Source: Bacteroidales bacterium
Lineage (GTDB): Bacteria > Bacteroidota > Bacteroidia > Bacteroidales > UBA10428
DNA: 64,000 nt
Assembly: GCA_016933335.1 (NCBI GenBank)
Contig: JAFGBD010000054.1
Location: 1-64,000, forward strand
Direction: 5' to 3'
Positions 50,201-58,206 of the stretch are shown here, piece after piece. The position numbers and the translations under genes were made by a program. The notes under the pieces were generated by a model. That model saw nothing but the letters and a program-made list of their open reading frames with translations. It ran no database searches and was not told the origin of the DNA. The number at the start of each line of letters is the position of its first letter. The first letter of the stretch is position 1.

Positions 50201-50568
50201 CCTATAACAGGCTTGAATCGGCTGCCGACCCCATCCCGGTTGTTGACGCCAACGGTAATCCCACGGGAGAATCGCGGCTTATGTCAACAGCCCAGTCGCA
50301 GACCATTGTGAGCTGGTATTATGAGGACGGAGATTTTCTGAAGATCGATTATCTTACCCTGGGCTATACTTTTAACACTTCGGCCCTGAAGCACATCAAC
50401 AATTTGAATGTATACCTTTCGGGCGAAAACCTGTTATGCCTGACCAAATACAAAGGTCTGGACCCTGAACTGGGTAACGCTAATATTTATGCTCTGGGAG
50501 TTGACGGCAGGGACAAATATCCTACCATACGCTCATTTTCAATAGGAGTCAGTATTAATTTTAAATAG
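47230..50568 (+). CDS. SusC/RagA-type TonB-dependent glycan transporter with STN domain
   Basis: The 1112-residue protein starts with a signal region (an internal ATG at about residue 23 gives a more ordinary signal, MKLTLIFILAGVFQLSATLYSQ). Then come an STN domain (FTVKMENTTMREVLKEIEKQ, FFYNDLL, ~45-105) that signals to FecR, a CarboxypepD_reg domain (VKGTVKSSTSGEPLPGVNVV, ~131-205), the plug (EEVIVIGYGTQRKADVTSAV, IDVLKDASAAAIYGTRGANGVILITT, ~215-330) and a barrel ending IRSFSIGVSINFK. It imports oligosaccharides with the SusD lid protein. The STN plus ECF/FecR set shows this system is regulated by trans-envelope signalling, not by a hybrid two-component sensor. Confidence 0.97.
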   Translation: MKKRKTLCPISNKRTLLKLLLTMKLTLIFILAGVFQLSATLYSQNGLFTVKMENTTMREVLKEIEKQSELRFFYNDLLTNVDKNVTLIADDLKIDELLNKLFHGSDITYKMMENNLVLVSPKALLQQIIVKGTVKSSTSGEPLPGVNVVVKGTTVGVVTDLGGNYEIAVPSSDAVLVFSFVGYLSEEILVGSQTEINVNLVESIESLEEVIVIGYGTQRKADVTSAVASVKKEEFLSGNIQDAAELIKGKVAGLTVTKGTGDPNVESTIRLRGITSMLADITPLVLIDGIEGSLGSVAPENIVSIDVLKDASAAAIYGTRGANGVILITTNSGKRLEQTTINYSAYGTLSGFYKVADFMDPSDIRKGLTTYSDGGWDTDWLSAVSQKGYTQNHNLNITGGTQNTSYSANVGYRKEEGTIKKSNSDELKMQFDLSHWLLDDKVKLNFNLIKGTHKNDVTNASNLGWSNIYRQAVIRNPTEPIYNVDNDPKLRKYYEDWSVFQYYNPVAMIYEHLGEYKSEWTRMTGNITLEPIKGWQTNLKLSTNRSNGNTESYTTRDYYTWKTDGYEGYASKSGRYDELNQMELTSRYDKIFQASHRFSALAGYSYQYEMFERMSASNYNFPTDAYFYNNLYMGAALKEGKAGVGSEKQDSKLIGFFGRISYGFKNKYNILASIRHEGSSKFGANHKWGTFPAVSAGWTMSNESFMNNLTWIDNLKLRIGYGITGIIAGDSYRSLVLFNYSTTSWGYYLNSQGDWAPSLVAASNPNPNLKWEKSGEFNIGVDFGLLNNRLSGSVDYYDKTSSDLLYEYNVPSPPNLYTTTYANAGKIQNRGIELMVRAIPVKTATLQYITTLTAYHNTNKVVSLSNDLYETDNYQDNGWAGDPVSLPTQRLEVGSHFGRYYTLVTAGLSENGLWMVQNPATGLYEEFTAAMATAETSYRQWTGTSAIPKVYLNWDNALRWKNFDLKVQMSSQLGFQIVNEQRMFYENNSISYNRLESAADPIPVVDANGNPTGESRLMSTAQSQTIVSWYYEDGDFLKIDYLTLGYTFNTSALKHINNLNVYLSGENLLCLTKYKGLDPELGNANIYALGVDGRDKYPTIRSFSIGVSINFK

Positions 50569-50577
50569 GAAATCATC

Positions 50578-52326
50578 ATGAAAATGAAAAATATCATATC
50601 CATTCTAACTATATTCGTCCTGCTGATGATCTTGCCATCATGTACCGACCTGGATGAAACCCTGTACAGTTCGCTTTCTGAAAGCAATATTTCTTATACT
50701 GACGAGGAAATAGAAAGTATGTCGGGGCCTGTATATACCAACCTGCGTTATACTTACTGGGCATGGGAAGGTATGTTCGACCAGTGCGAGGAAAGCGGTG
50801 ACCTTCTCATGACACCCCTGCGGCCTGGTGTTGGCTGGGGTGCGCAGTACATTCTGATGCACAAGCATACCTATAATGCCTCAATCGGCCATTTCTATCA
50901 GACCTGGTATTATCCCTATGTCGGAATTGGTTACTCAAATAAATTGCTCGATATGGAAGCGATCCAGGCCGATAAAGAAAAGGTGGCGGAATTTCGTGCC
51001 ATGAGAGCACTCTACTATTACATCCTGCTCGACATTTTCCGCAATGTTCCGCTGATCACCACGTCAGACATACCTGCAGGGTTCCTGCCCGTGCAGGAAG
51101 ATACTGCTGTTGTTTTCGACTTCATCGTTTCTGAGCTGGATGAAGCAAAACTTGACCTGCCCAAAACCTCGGGTTACGGACGTATGAATTACTATGCAGT
51201 CTGTATGACCCTGGCAAAGGCCTATCTGAATCACAATGCCTGGTTTTATGGAAATGCTGAAGAGGGCTACACCGATAATATATGGTACGAAAAAGCCCTG
51301 GCAGAGGTGAACGAGGTGCTGGCCAATACCGGTTATCAGCTTGCAGAAAATTATAAAGATCCGTTCATGGCCGACGGAAGCGGTTGTAAAGAAATAATTT
51401 TTGCCATTCCCCTTGACATAGACTATGCATCGGCCAACTATCTGAGCAACAAATGCCTCCATTCCGCCAGTGCAGCAACTTTCCTCTATAATTCGGCACC
51501 CTGGGACGGAAGCTGTGCCGTGCCGCAATTCATAGATACTTACGATCCAGACGATAAACGCAAGACCGATACATGGTTGATTGGTCCGCAGTATTCCTAT
51601 AAAAAGAACGACGTTGACATAACCATCTACCAGTACAATGATTATTTGGAAGCAGGAGATACCGATGGCCTTGAAGCTACTCAAATAAGTACTACTGATG
51701 GTCCGCTCAATTACACCGTTTTTGTGCACAGTATAGATAATCCGGGAGCCTACAAAATGGAAGGTGCCCGCTTCTGGAAGCAGGAAATCGTTTCGGGACG
51801 GGATGGCACCTATGGTACTGATGTCTGTTTCTACCGGCTGGCCGATGCCATGTTCATCAAGGCGGAATGTTTGCTCCGGTTAGGAAGAGACAAGCAGATT
51901 GCTGCAGACCTGGTATCGCAGGTAAGAGCCCGGTCCTTCCCCGATAATCCGGACAAAGCCATACGTACTGTTGACGACCTTGAGGGTGGCAGCTGTTATG
52001 ACTATGGTTTGCGTGAAACACAGGTTGATGCAGAAAAAAATGATGTGCAGAACTTCACCTATGAAGGAGGTGCAGATATCGAACTGGGCGGTCTTCTCGA
52101 TGACCTGGCCTGGGAATTCGTTGGAGAGCACCACCGTCGCCAGGACCTGATCCGCTTCCGCCTGAAAGACGGCTCACGAAATGTCTTCAACGGAAAATCA
52201 CGTTTTTGCTATGACGCTTCATCCGTCAATCCTGCAGATGACGTGAAGAAAAATGTATATCCTATATATCAGACCTTTCTCGATGCCAATATTAATTTGG
52301 TGCAAAATCCGGGTTATGACGAATAA
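50578..52326 (+). CDS. SusD/RagB-type surface glycan-binding lipoprotein
   Basis: The 582-residue protein carries a lipoprotein signal (IFVLLMILPSC, Cys22) and the SusD fold: TPR-like helices (KEKVAEFRAMRALYYYILLDIFRNVPL, RMNYYAVCMTLAKAYLN) and the C-terminal block (CFYRLADAMFIKAECLLRLG, LAWEFVGEHHRRQDLIRF). It caps SusC and binds the glycan at the cell surface. It starts ten bases after SusC. No substrate specificity can be read. The AFTER order in the operon is DUF4859 lipoprotein, DUF6055-like peptidase, CotH-like kinase. Confidence 0.96.
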   Translation: MKMKNIISILTIFVLLMILPSCTDLDETLYSSLSESNISYTDEEIESMSGPVYTNLRYTYWAWEGMFDQCEESGDLLMTPLRPGVGWGAQYILMHKHTYNASIGHFYQTWYYPYVGIGYSNKLLDMEAIQADKEKVAEFRAMRALYYYILLDIFRNVPLITTSDIPAGFLPVQEDTAVVFDFIVSELDEAKLDLPKTSGYGRMNYYAVCMTLAKAYLNHNAWFYGNAEEGYTDNIWYEKALAEVNEVLANTGYQLAENYKDPFMADGSGCKEIIFAIPLDIDYASANYLSNKCLHSASAATFLYNSAPWDGSCAVPQFIDTYDPDDKRKTDTWLIGPQYSYKKNDVDITIYQYNDYLEAGDTDGLEATQISTTDGPLNYTVFVHSIDNPGAYKMEGARFWKQEIVSGRDGTYGTDVCFYRLADAMFIKAECLLRLGRDKQIAADLVSQVRARSFPDNPDKAIRTVDDLEGGSCYDYGLRETQVDAEKNDVQNFTYEGGADIELGGLLDDLAWEFVGEHHRRQDLIRFRLKDGSRNVFNGKSRFCYDASSVNPADDVKKNVYPIYQTFLDANINLVQNPGYDE

Positions 52327-52381
52327 ACCTTAAATCTGTAATTTACTATTAACTGAATTATTTAACTAAAACACTATTATC

Positions 52382-53854
52382 ATGAAAAAAATCATTTTTA
52401 ACACATTTGCTTTAGCAGCTATTATCGGAATGTTTTTCATCTCGTGTGAGAAGGACGAAAGCGAAAAGCACGAATACACTCCGGAAGAACTGGAGGAAAT
52501 ACGCCGCCAGGATTCCCTGAAGAATATCATTCCTGCTGATTATGTGTTCACCCAGGATGTTGTTTTACCCTATTCTGATAACTGGGAAACGGTTACCGTG
52601 AAACTGGTAGAGGATAAAGATACCATGAAACTACTTGAATTGTTTGAGTACAGTTCAATAGCTGAGCTTGTAGAAGCCCTGGGTACTCTGGAAGGTGATC
52701 CTCCGAATCAGGTGCAGACAGGAAACGACATTACCTTCTATGCTTACAATTGGTCTACCAAGTATGTGGTCGACGATCCTTCCACTACAAATAGTTTTGG
52801 TCACTGGTTCACTGCCAATGGTGATGTCACAACCTGGGGTAATGACCAGATTCTGTATTGTGAAAAAACAGAAGGAACCACCCTTGAATTCAACATCGGG
52901 CACCTGCCCGAAGGTCCGGCAGTAGGTGATGAGTTTCATATCGTTGAGGCCATGAAATATGATACAACCGAAGTGGCTTTCGTCTTTAATGTGACAATTG
53001 CCGATGAAATACCCCTTGTGTACCCCGTAACTACCGTTGTGGGCAGCGAGACTGTTGATATTGAAGCAGAACAGAATAATGATTACATACCTACTCTTGC
53101 GGCAATTGATGCAGCAGCCATCACCACCGCCATTGGCATTGCCCCGGGAGATGCTGAACTCTATGGTGTTAATGCCAGCAGTGACTCTTTGTATATAGAC
53201 GGTTTCACAGCCAACAATGGTTTCTGGTTCAATACATCAGGTGATGTTTGCAGCTGGGGCAATGAAGGTTGTGTTATGGCGGCTGAATACGATGCTGCTG
53301 CCGAAGCTTTCAACCTGTACCAGTTTCCGGATGGATCCGTTGCAGGAGAGACTTATACAGTCACGCTTGCATTTGTAAACTTAACCAGTCTGCAAGAGTA
53401 CGATATCGTTATCAACCTGACAGTTACCGAAGCTGCAGCAGTTTATCCTGAAACAACTCTCGAAGGAACTCAAAACCTGTCTGCATCAGCTGATACTGTT
53501 CGGGACTATTCTGCTACTGCGGTTACAGTGGATACTGCTGCTATTCTTACTGCCATAGGAGTTGGTCCTGCCAGTGCTACACTCTATGGGGTTAACGCAA
53601 CCACAGATTCACTATATATTGACGGACTTACTGCCAATAATGGATGCTGGTTCAATACTGATGGAGATGTTTGTAAATGGGGCGACGCCGGTGCAGCCAT
53701 AGCAGCTGAATATGATGTATCAACTGGAACAATCAATATGTTTCAGCATGGAAATCCGGGAGCAACACAACGAGGTCAGACATATACTGCAAAACTTGCA
53801 TTTGTTAATGATTCTAAAAGGTATGTTGTTGTTGTTCAATTCACTATGAATTAA
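52382..53854 (+). CDS. triple-DUF4859 surface lipoprotein (in SusE/SusF position)
   Basis: The 490-residue product has a lipoprotein signal (AAIIGMFFISC, Cys22), an acidic linker, and three DUF4859-like modules at about 60-215, 220-350 and 360-490. Each has a 'GxWFxxxGDVxxWG' core: FGHWFTANGDVTTWG, NGFWFNTSGDVCSWG, NGCWFNTDGDVCKWG. Modules 2 and 3 are the closer pair, including YGVNA(S/T)xDSLYIDG. The position right after SusD is where SusE/SusF-like glycan-binding proteins sit, so a surface binding role is likely (inference). The same module type recurs at the ends of the next two proteins. The gene ends 45 bases before the DUF6055-like gene. Confidence 0.85.
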   Translation: MKKIIFNTFALAAIIGMFFISCEKDESEKHEYTPEELEEIRRQDSLKNIIPADYVFTQDVVLPYSDNWETVTVKLVEDKDTMKLLELFEYSSIAELVEALGTLEGDPPNQVQTGNDITFYAYNWSTKYVVDDPSTTNSFGHWFTANGDVTTWGNDQILYCEKTEGTTLEFNIGHLPEGPAVGDEFHIVEAMKYDTTEVAFVFNVTIADEIPLVYPVTTVVGSETVDIEAEQNNDYIPTLAAIDAAAITTAIGIAPGDAELYGVNASSDSLYIDGFTANNGFWFNTSGDVCSWGNEGCVMAAEYDAAAEAFNLYQFPDGSVAGETYTVTLAFVNLTSLQEYDIVINLTVTEAAAVYPETTLEGTQNLSASADTVRDYSATAVTVDTAAILTAIGVGPASATLYGVNATTDSLYIDGLTANNGCWFNTDGDVCKWGDAGAAIAAEYDVSTGTINMFQHGNPGATQRGQTYTAKLAFVNDSKRYVVVVQFTMN

Positions 53855-53899
53855 AATTTGAGATAGCAATATCTATCTGATATTAAAGAATATGATATA

Positions 53900-56080
53900 A
53901 TGATAAAAGGAAGAGTGAAGGATTTTATAAAACATAAGCCAAGATATCTTGGCTTATGTTTTTTCCCTGTTTTACTGATACTTTTGCTTTGTTTCACCGG
54001 ATGTGAGAAAGAAGAGCCGGAAGCCGAAGCGTATATTTCCATCTCAAAAACCAGCATCTCCATCAGCAGCGCAGGCGGCGAAGAGACCACCCGTATCAAG
54101 TCTGATCAGAACTGGAGCATTACCGGGATTGACGAGGATTGGATAGAAGCTGACCCGATGAGCGGTGCAGCCGGTGATATGATAGTGGTCACGCTTACGA
54201 TTGAAGAGAATCCAGATGATACGGTGCGTACTGCTGTTATTACAGTAAGATCCGGAGCCTCGGAAAGGGAAATCACCATTACTCAGAAAAGTGCTGCCGG
54301 TATAATTGATCCCTCTACCATTGATGTAAGTAAAATTTACATTCCCCTGGAACTGAAAAACATGGACCTGTACAACAGTTCAAGCACCTGGTTTTTCGGT
54401 CGCAGTAAACAGTCAGAACATTTCATTGTTTTCTGGGGTAAGGGATATGACGAGTATGGGATTGTTACCCCGACAGATTATCCAAATGCGACATACAGGG
54501 TTAATGTTGACGATCTGCTTGAAAAGGCGGAAGAATTCTATGATATGAATGTCAATACGCTGAAATTTGTGACACCCGGTGTATCAAAAACAGACGATTA
54601 CAAAATGATGATATTCCTGTTGTACCAGACCGACTGGCTGGCAACAGGTGCCGGTTATGACAATGTGATAGGTGCTTTATGGGTAAGTCCCGGTACCTGT
54701 CAGCCGGTAGGTTCAACGATCGCTCATGAAATTGGTCACTGTTTCCAGTACCAGGTGTATTGTGATCTCGGAGGTAGTTCCGGCTGGCGATACGGATTCG
54801 GCGGTAATGGCGGTAACGGTTACTGGGAACAATGTGCTCAGTGGCAGTCGTATCAAAGTTACCCGGAGCAGGCTTTTACATCATACAACTTTGGTGTATA
54901 TATTGATAACTGTCACCGTTCAACCTTCCACGAATGGCAGCGGTATGCCAACTATTTCATCAACTATTACTGGGCGGATAAACATGGCATTGACTTTATC
55001 GGGAGGCTGTGGCAGGAATCCGGAGCAATTGGCCAGGAGGATCCTGCGCAGGCTTATATGCGTATCACAGGCATCAGCCTGGAAGAATACAACAATGAGC
55101 AGTTCGACTATGCCCGTAAAATGGTCACCTGGGATCTTGATGCTTTTCGTGTGACAGGAGAGAATTACATTGGCTCTCATCATTGTGCCATGGATAAAGT
55201 GGAAGATGATTACTGGCAGGTATGTGCCGGTAATTGCATCGAGAACCATGGTTACAACGTTATCCGGCTGAATGTTCCTGCTGCCGGCACAACCATTACT
55301 GCAAACTTTGAAGGCCTGGCAGGCGCCGCGGGATACAATGCCATCAATGTTCCAAGTGCCGGATGGCGGTACGGATATGTTGCATTGCAAAGCGACGGGA
55401 CACGTGTTTACAGTGATATGTATTCGGCAAATACAGGTACGGCCAGCTTTACCTGCCCCGGGAATTGCGATAAAATCTGGTTTGTGGTGAGTGGCGCACC
55501 AACATCTTACTGGATGCACCCGTGGGATGAAGATGCAACCAATGATGAACAATGGCCATACAAGGTCAGGTTCGATGGTACAAACATCCATGGTGTCATT
55601 GATTTTACAGAAGAGGATCAGCCTCACGATACCTCTTTTGTCTATAATCTGTCCTTCCCGGCCGATGCCAGCGCTTACAGTGGAACAACCGTTTCAATTG
55701 ATGTTGTCAAGCTGTGCTATTCTTTCGTCTTGAGCGCGACAGAAATAACATCAAATATAGGCCTGCCGAGTACCACTAAGAAAATCAAGTTCTATGGGGT
55801 CAACAATGACGGTACAATGGCAGTGAATGCCACTGCAAATGGCCTTGGCCACTGGTTCGATGCCAAAGGAGATGTCTGCAGCTGGTCTGCCGCATCTACG
55901 GGGACAAATATGGTTTTTTCCGAATTTAATGAATCAAGCTTTGTCTTTACCATAGGCCAACACCCTGGAAGATGCACTGCCGGCAATGTCTTTAAGATCA
56001 GGCAGGCTATGGTATATTCACCGGCTACCGGACAGTATTATACTGCAACTTTTGAATTCAACATCACCATTACCAATTAG
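53900..56080 (+). CDS. BACON-DUF6055-like HEXXH metallopeptidase lipoprotein with C-terminal DUF4859-like module
   Basis: The 726-residue product has a signal with Cys35 (LLLCFTGC), a BACON domain (~47-130: ISSAGGEETTRIKSDQNWSI, WIEADPMSG, REITITQKSA), a catalytic-like domain (~150-490) containing STIAHEIGHCFQYQ (His276, Glu277, His280), WEQCAQWQSY, and YANYFINYYWADKHG, as in DUF6055 proteins, then a beta domain and a DUF4859-like module (~610-726: GLGHWFDAKGDVCSWSA). HEXXH with an aromatic/Gln follower suggests a zinc peptidase; a third ligand is not identified, so peptidase activity is inference. Its first codons contain a terminator-like palindrome. Between SusD and CotH it looks part of one surface module. 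Confidence 0.82.
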   Translation: MIKGRVKDFIKHKPRYLGLCFFPVLLILLLCFTGCEKEEPEAEAYISISKTSISISSAGGEETTRIKSDQNWSITGIDEDWIEADPMSGAAGDMIVVTLTIEENPDDTVRTAVITVRSGASEREITITQKSAAGIIDPSTIDVSKIYIPLELKNMDLYNSSSTWFFGRSKQSEHFIVFWGKGYDEYGIVTPTDYPNATYRVNVDDLLEKAEEFYDMNVNTLKFVTPGVSKTDDYKMMIFLLYQTDWLATGAGYDNVIGALWVSPGTCQPVGSTIAHEIGHCFQYQVYCDLGGSSGWRYGFGGNGGNGYWEQCAQWQSYQSYPEQAFTSYNFGVYIDNCHRSTFHEWQRYANYFINYYWADKHGIDFIGRLWQESGAIGQEDPAQAYMRITGISLEEYNNEQFDYARKMVTWDLDAFRVTGENYIGSHHCAMDKVEDDYWQVCAGNCIENHGYNVIRLNVPAAGTTITANFEGLAGAAGYNAINVPSAGWRYGYVALQSDGTRVYSDMYSANTGTASFTCPGNCDKIWFVVSGAPTSYWMHPWDEDATNDEQWPYKVRFDGTNIHGVIDFTEEDQPHDTSFVYNLSFPADASAYSGTTVSIDVVKLCYSFVLSATEITSNIGLPSTTKKIKFYGVNNDGTMAVNATANGLGHWFDAKGDVCSWSAASTGTNMVFSEFNESSFVFTIGQHPGRCTAGNVFKIRQAMVYSPATGQYYTATFEFNITITN
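53929..53962 (+). terminator. perfect 34-bp palindrome with T-run inside the DUF6055-like gene start
   Basis: AAAACATAAGCCAAGAT is followed at once by its exact reverse complement, and the last T belong to a run of six (53959-53964). In RNA this gives a stem of about fifteen pairs with a tiny loop plus U6, the form of an intrinsic terminator for the SusC-SusD-DUF4859 transcript. It encodes residues ~10-21 of the next protein's signal peptide; no in-frame ATG follows it, so it cannot be placed outside the coding sequence simply by moving the start. Confidence 0.75.
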
Positions 56081-56132
56081 ATATTTATTCATGTTATTAT
56101 ATCTTAAGGTTTAACCGGGATAACTGCCGTTG

Positions 56133-56175
56133 GTTCCCGTCTTACCGGGAACTCTTCAGACGGGACAGGTTCCCG
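56133..56175 (+). repeat. overlapping palindromes upstream of the CotH-like gene
   Basis: GTTCCCG (56133-56139) pairs with CGGGAAC (56146-56152), CCCGTCT (56136-56142) pairs with AGACGGG (56158-56164), and CGGGA (56161-56165) pairs with TCCCG (56171-56175). The first two share bases and exclude each other. They lie in the 200-base gap before the CotH-like gene. Attenuator-like switching is possible, but a copy of a dispersed TCCCG/CGGGA palindromic repeat is equally likely. Confidence 0.45.
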
Positions 56176-56280
56176 ACATAAAGCCGGAACAGGTTATAAA
56201 ATAGTTATTCAACTGACAAATTTAAATTCGTTGCACTTATAAAATTTGAGTTCTACTAAATATAAACAGGCAAATCACTT

Positions 56281-58020
56281 ATGGAAATCGCGGAAAAAGT
56301 ATGGCACAGGGCAAAGGGATTGTTGTATCTTGCAGCAGTGCTTGGATTGATAATATCTTGCGAAACCCCGGAAACAGAACCGGACAATCTGCATGAGGAT
56401 AATGAGGAGCCTGCGGCCTGCGAGGTTTTTGAAATGGAAATCCAGGTGGAGAACAATGCTCCCGTTGTTTCCAGGGAAAAAGAAGAATACCTGAATTGCA
56501 GCATTGTCATTAAAGGGATGGACATTTATGACGACTACCAGGGGACAGCCCGTATCCGGGGCAGGGGCAATTCTTCATGGTTATGGTACGACAAGAAGCC
56601 ATACCGCATCAAACTGGATGAGACATCCGAAATTCTTGGCCTGAAGAGGAACAAAGATTGGGTCTTGCTGCCAAACTACCGCGACCCGACCAACCTGATG
56701 AATGCATTTGGATTTGAGGTAGCCGCATGGTTAGGTCTCCCGTTTACCAACCATACGCGTTTTCTGGAGGTCACCCTGAATGGCGATTACATTGGTTTAT
56801 ATCAGCTGACAGAACAGGTTGAAGAGGGCGGCAACCGCGTTGACATAGATGAAACTGACGGTATACTCATATGCCTGGATCTGGATGACGGTCCTTCTCT
56901 TAATCCGGGTGCCGGTGATAATTTCTGGTCATCAGTTTTTGAGATGCCCGTATGTGTAAAATATCCCGGGGAACCGTCGGATGGTCAGCTCACTGACATC
57001 CGTTATGACTTTGCAAAGCTGGAAAGAGCGATCTATGATTATAATTACGATTCTGTCGCCGTACTGATGGATATTCACTCCTTTATCGATTACCTGATTG
57101 TACAGGAACTGGTTTATAACGTTGAGATTGATGCACCCAGAAGCGTTTTTATGCACAGAGACAAAGGGGGAAAATATATAATGGGTCCGGTCTGGGATTT
57201 CGATGCGGGATTTGATTTCGACTGGAGTACCATGTATACCGGGCATAACTATTTCAATGCCCAGGAACTGGTACTTGGAACCGATCCTGCAAATCATAAA
57301 GACGGATACAGAATTTCAGATTTCTTCACCCAGTTGTTCCGCAACAACCGGTTTGTCGGGGAATATAAAGCCCGATGGAACGAGGTTAAAGATTCTGTTT
57401 TTAAGCATGCATGGGAGGTGATGGAGGAATATGAGTTCTGTCTGCAGGATGCCATGGCCAGAGATTTTCAGCGATGGCCGATTGACAAAAATTACACCAC
57501 CGAGATCAATCGGATGGAAGACTGGCTCTCAAACCGGGTTACCTATCTGACATCTGTTGTCAATGATTATCCCCCTGGAACAGTTCCGACTACCAAAACA
57601 GATTGCGGGACGATTTCGTACGATGTGATCATGTCTTACAGTCTGGGTTATCATCAGACAGTAACTGTTAATGTTGATGAAAACACCTTACTATCTATGC
57701 TGGGGATAACACACGAACAGCTATACAGTGATGATCTGAGGATCGTACCTTTAAAAACAGATGGATCGGAAGGGATGAACAATACCAACGGTATATTTGG
57801 TGGCTGGTTCGAAGCTGACAACAATCCCGGGTACTGGGCAAATGGTCATGTCTACATCGAGATCTTTGATAATATGACTGTATGGAGTTGCGGTTTAAGG
57901 GCTGAAGATGGCTATTGTTCTGTTGGAGAACAGCATACTGTGCGCATGCAGTACCAGTTTACACAGGGAACGGAGACCATGACAGTGACTGTTATCGTGA
58001 ACTTCACCATCGCTGAATGA
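56281..58020 (+). CDS. CotH-kinase-family lipoprotein with C-terminal DUF4859-like module
   Basis: The 579-residue product has a lipoprotein-type leader (LAAVLGLIISC, Cys27). Residues ~90-400 match the CotH kinase fold: ARIRGRGNSSW near 95, KKPYRIKLD near 105, LLPNYRDPTNLMNAF near 130, YIGLYQLTEQVEEGGNRVDI near 170 and GPVWDFDAGFDFDW with Asp306 and Asp308 near 305, the likely metal-binding/catalytic acidic residues. CotH homologues in spore formers phosphorylate coat proteins on Ser; no substrate is known for Bacteroidota surface versions. Residues ~455-579 repeat the DUF4859-like pattern (FGGWFEADNNPGYWANG). It follows the HEXXH lipoprotein by 200 bases with no terminator, in the same direction. 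Confidence 0.88.
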   Translation: MEIAEKVWHRAKGLLYLAAVLGLIISCETPETEPDNLHEDNEEPAACEVFEMEIQVENNAPVVSREKEEYLNCSIVIKGMDIYDDYQGTARIRGRGNSSWLWYDKKPYRIKLDETSEILGLKRNKDWVLLPNYRDPTNLMNAFGFEVAAWLGLPFTNHTRFLEVTLNGDYIGLYQLTEQVEEGGNRVDIDETDGILICLDLDDGPSLNPGAGDNFWSSVFEMPVCVKYPGEPSDGQLTDIRYDFAKLERAIYDYNYDSVAVLMDIHSFIDYLIVQELVYNVEIDAPRSVFMHRDKGGKYIMGPVWDFDAGFDFDWSTMYTGHNYFNAQELVLGTDPANHKDGYRISDFFTQLFRNNRFVGEYKARWNEVKDSVFKHAWEVMEEYEFCLQDAMARDFQRWPIDKNYTTEINRMEDWLSNRVTYLTSVVNDYPPGTVPTTKTDCGTISYDVIMSYSLGYHQTVTVNVDENTLLSMLGITHEQLYSDDLRIVPLKTDGSEGMNNTNGIFGGWFEADNNPGYWANGHVYIEIFDNMTVWSCGLRAEDGYCSVGEQHTVRMQYQFTQGTETMTVTVIVNFTIAE

Positions 58021-58087
58021 AGATGTCCTGAACGGGCAGGTAGGTTATCCCGCTAAACAAGGGCAGACTTTAGGTTTATCACGAAGT

Positions 58088-58172
58088 GAAGCGAATAACT
58101 TAGCGAAGCGATCTCATAGCCTGTCCCGATTTATCGGGAAGCGAAGCGAATAACTTAGCGAAGCGATCTCAT
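58088..58172 (+). repeat. pair of 30-bp direct repeats and GCGAAGCG cluster
   Basis: Two identical 30-base copies, 58088-58117 and 58143-58172, start GAAGCGAATAACTTAGCG and end GATCTCAT, 55 bases apart. Between them lies a short palindrome, TCCCGAT/ATCGGGA. A shorter GAGCGAAGCGAATG unit follows at 58173-58186. They occupy the gap between the CotH-like and GH51 genes. Confidence 0.7.
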
Positions 58173-58206
58173 GAGCGAAGCGAATGAATAAAACAAATAT
58201 ATTCTC

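Noticed and set aside
51064-51729. A 221-codon antisense open frame within SusD
   Set aside because: Lies entirely inside a well-supported SusD gene and shows no protein-like features.
54920-55627. A long antisense open frame (235 codons) inside the HEXXH lipoprotein gene
   Set aside because: It has no recognisable domain, signal or promoter, and the sense strand has clear protein homology; it is a by-product of codon bias.
58088-58172. The 30-bp repeat pair as a small CRISPR array
   Set aside because: Only two full copies, a 25-base gap containing a palindrome, GCGAAGCG sub-repeats within the unit and no cas genes.
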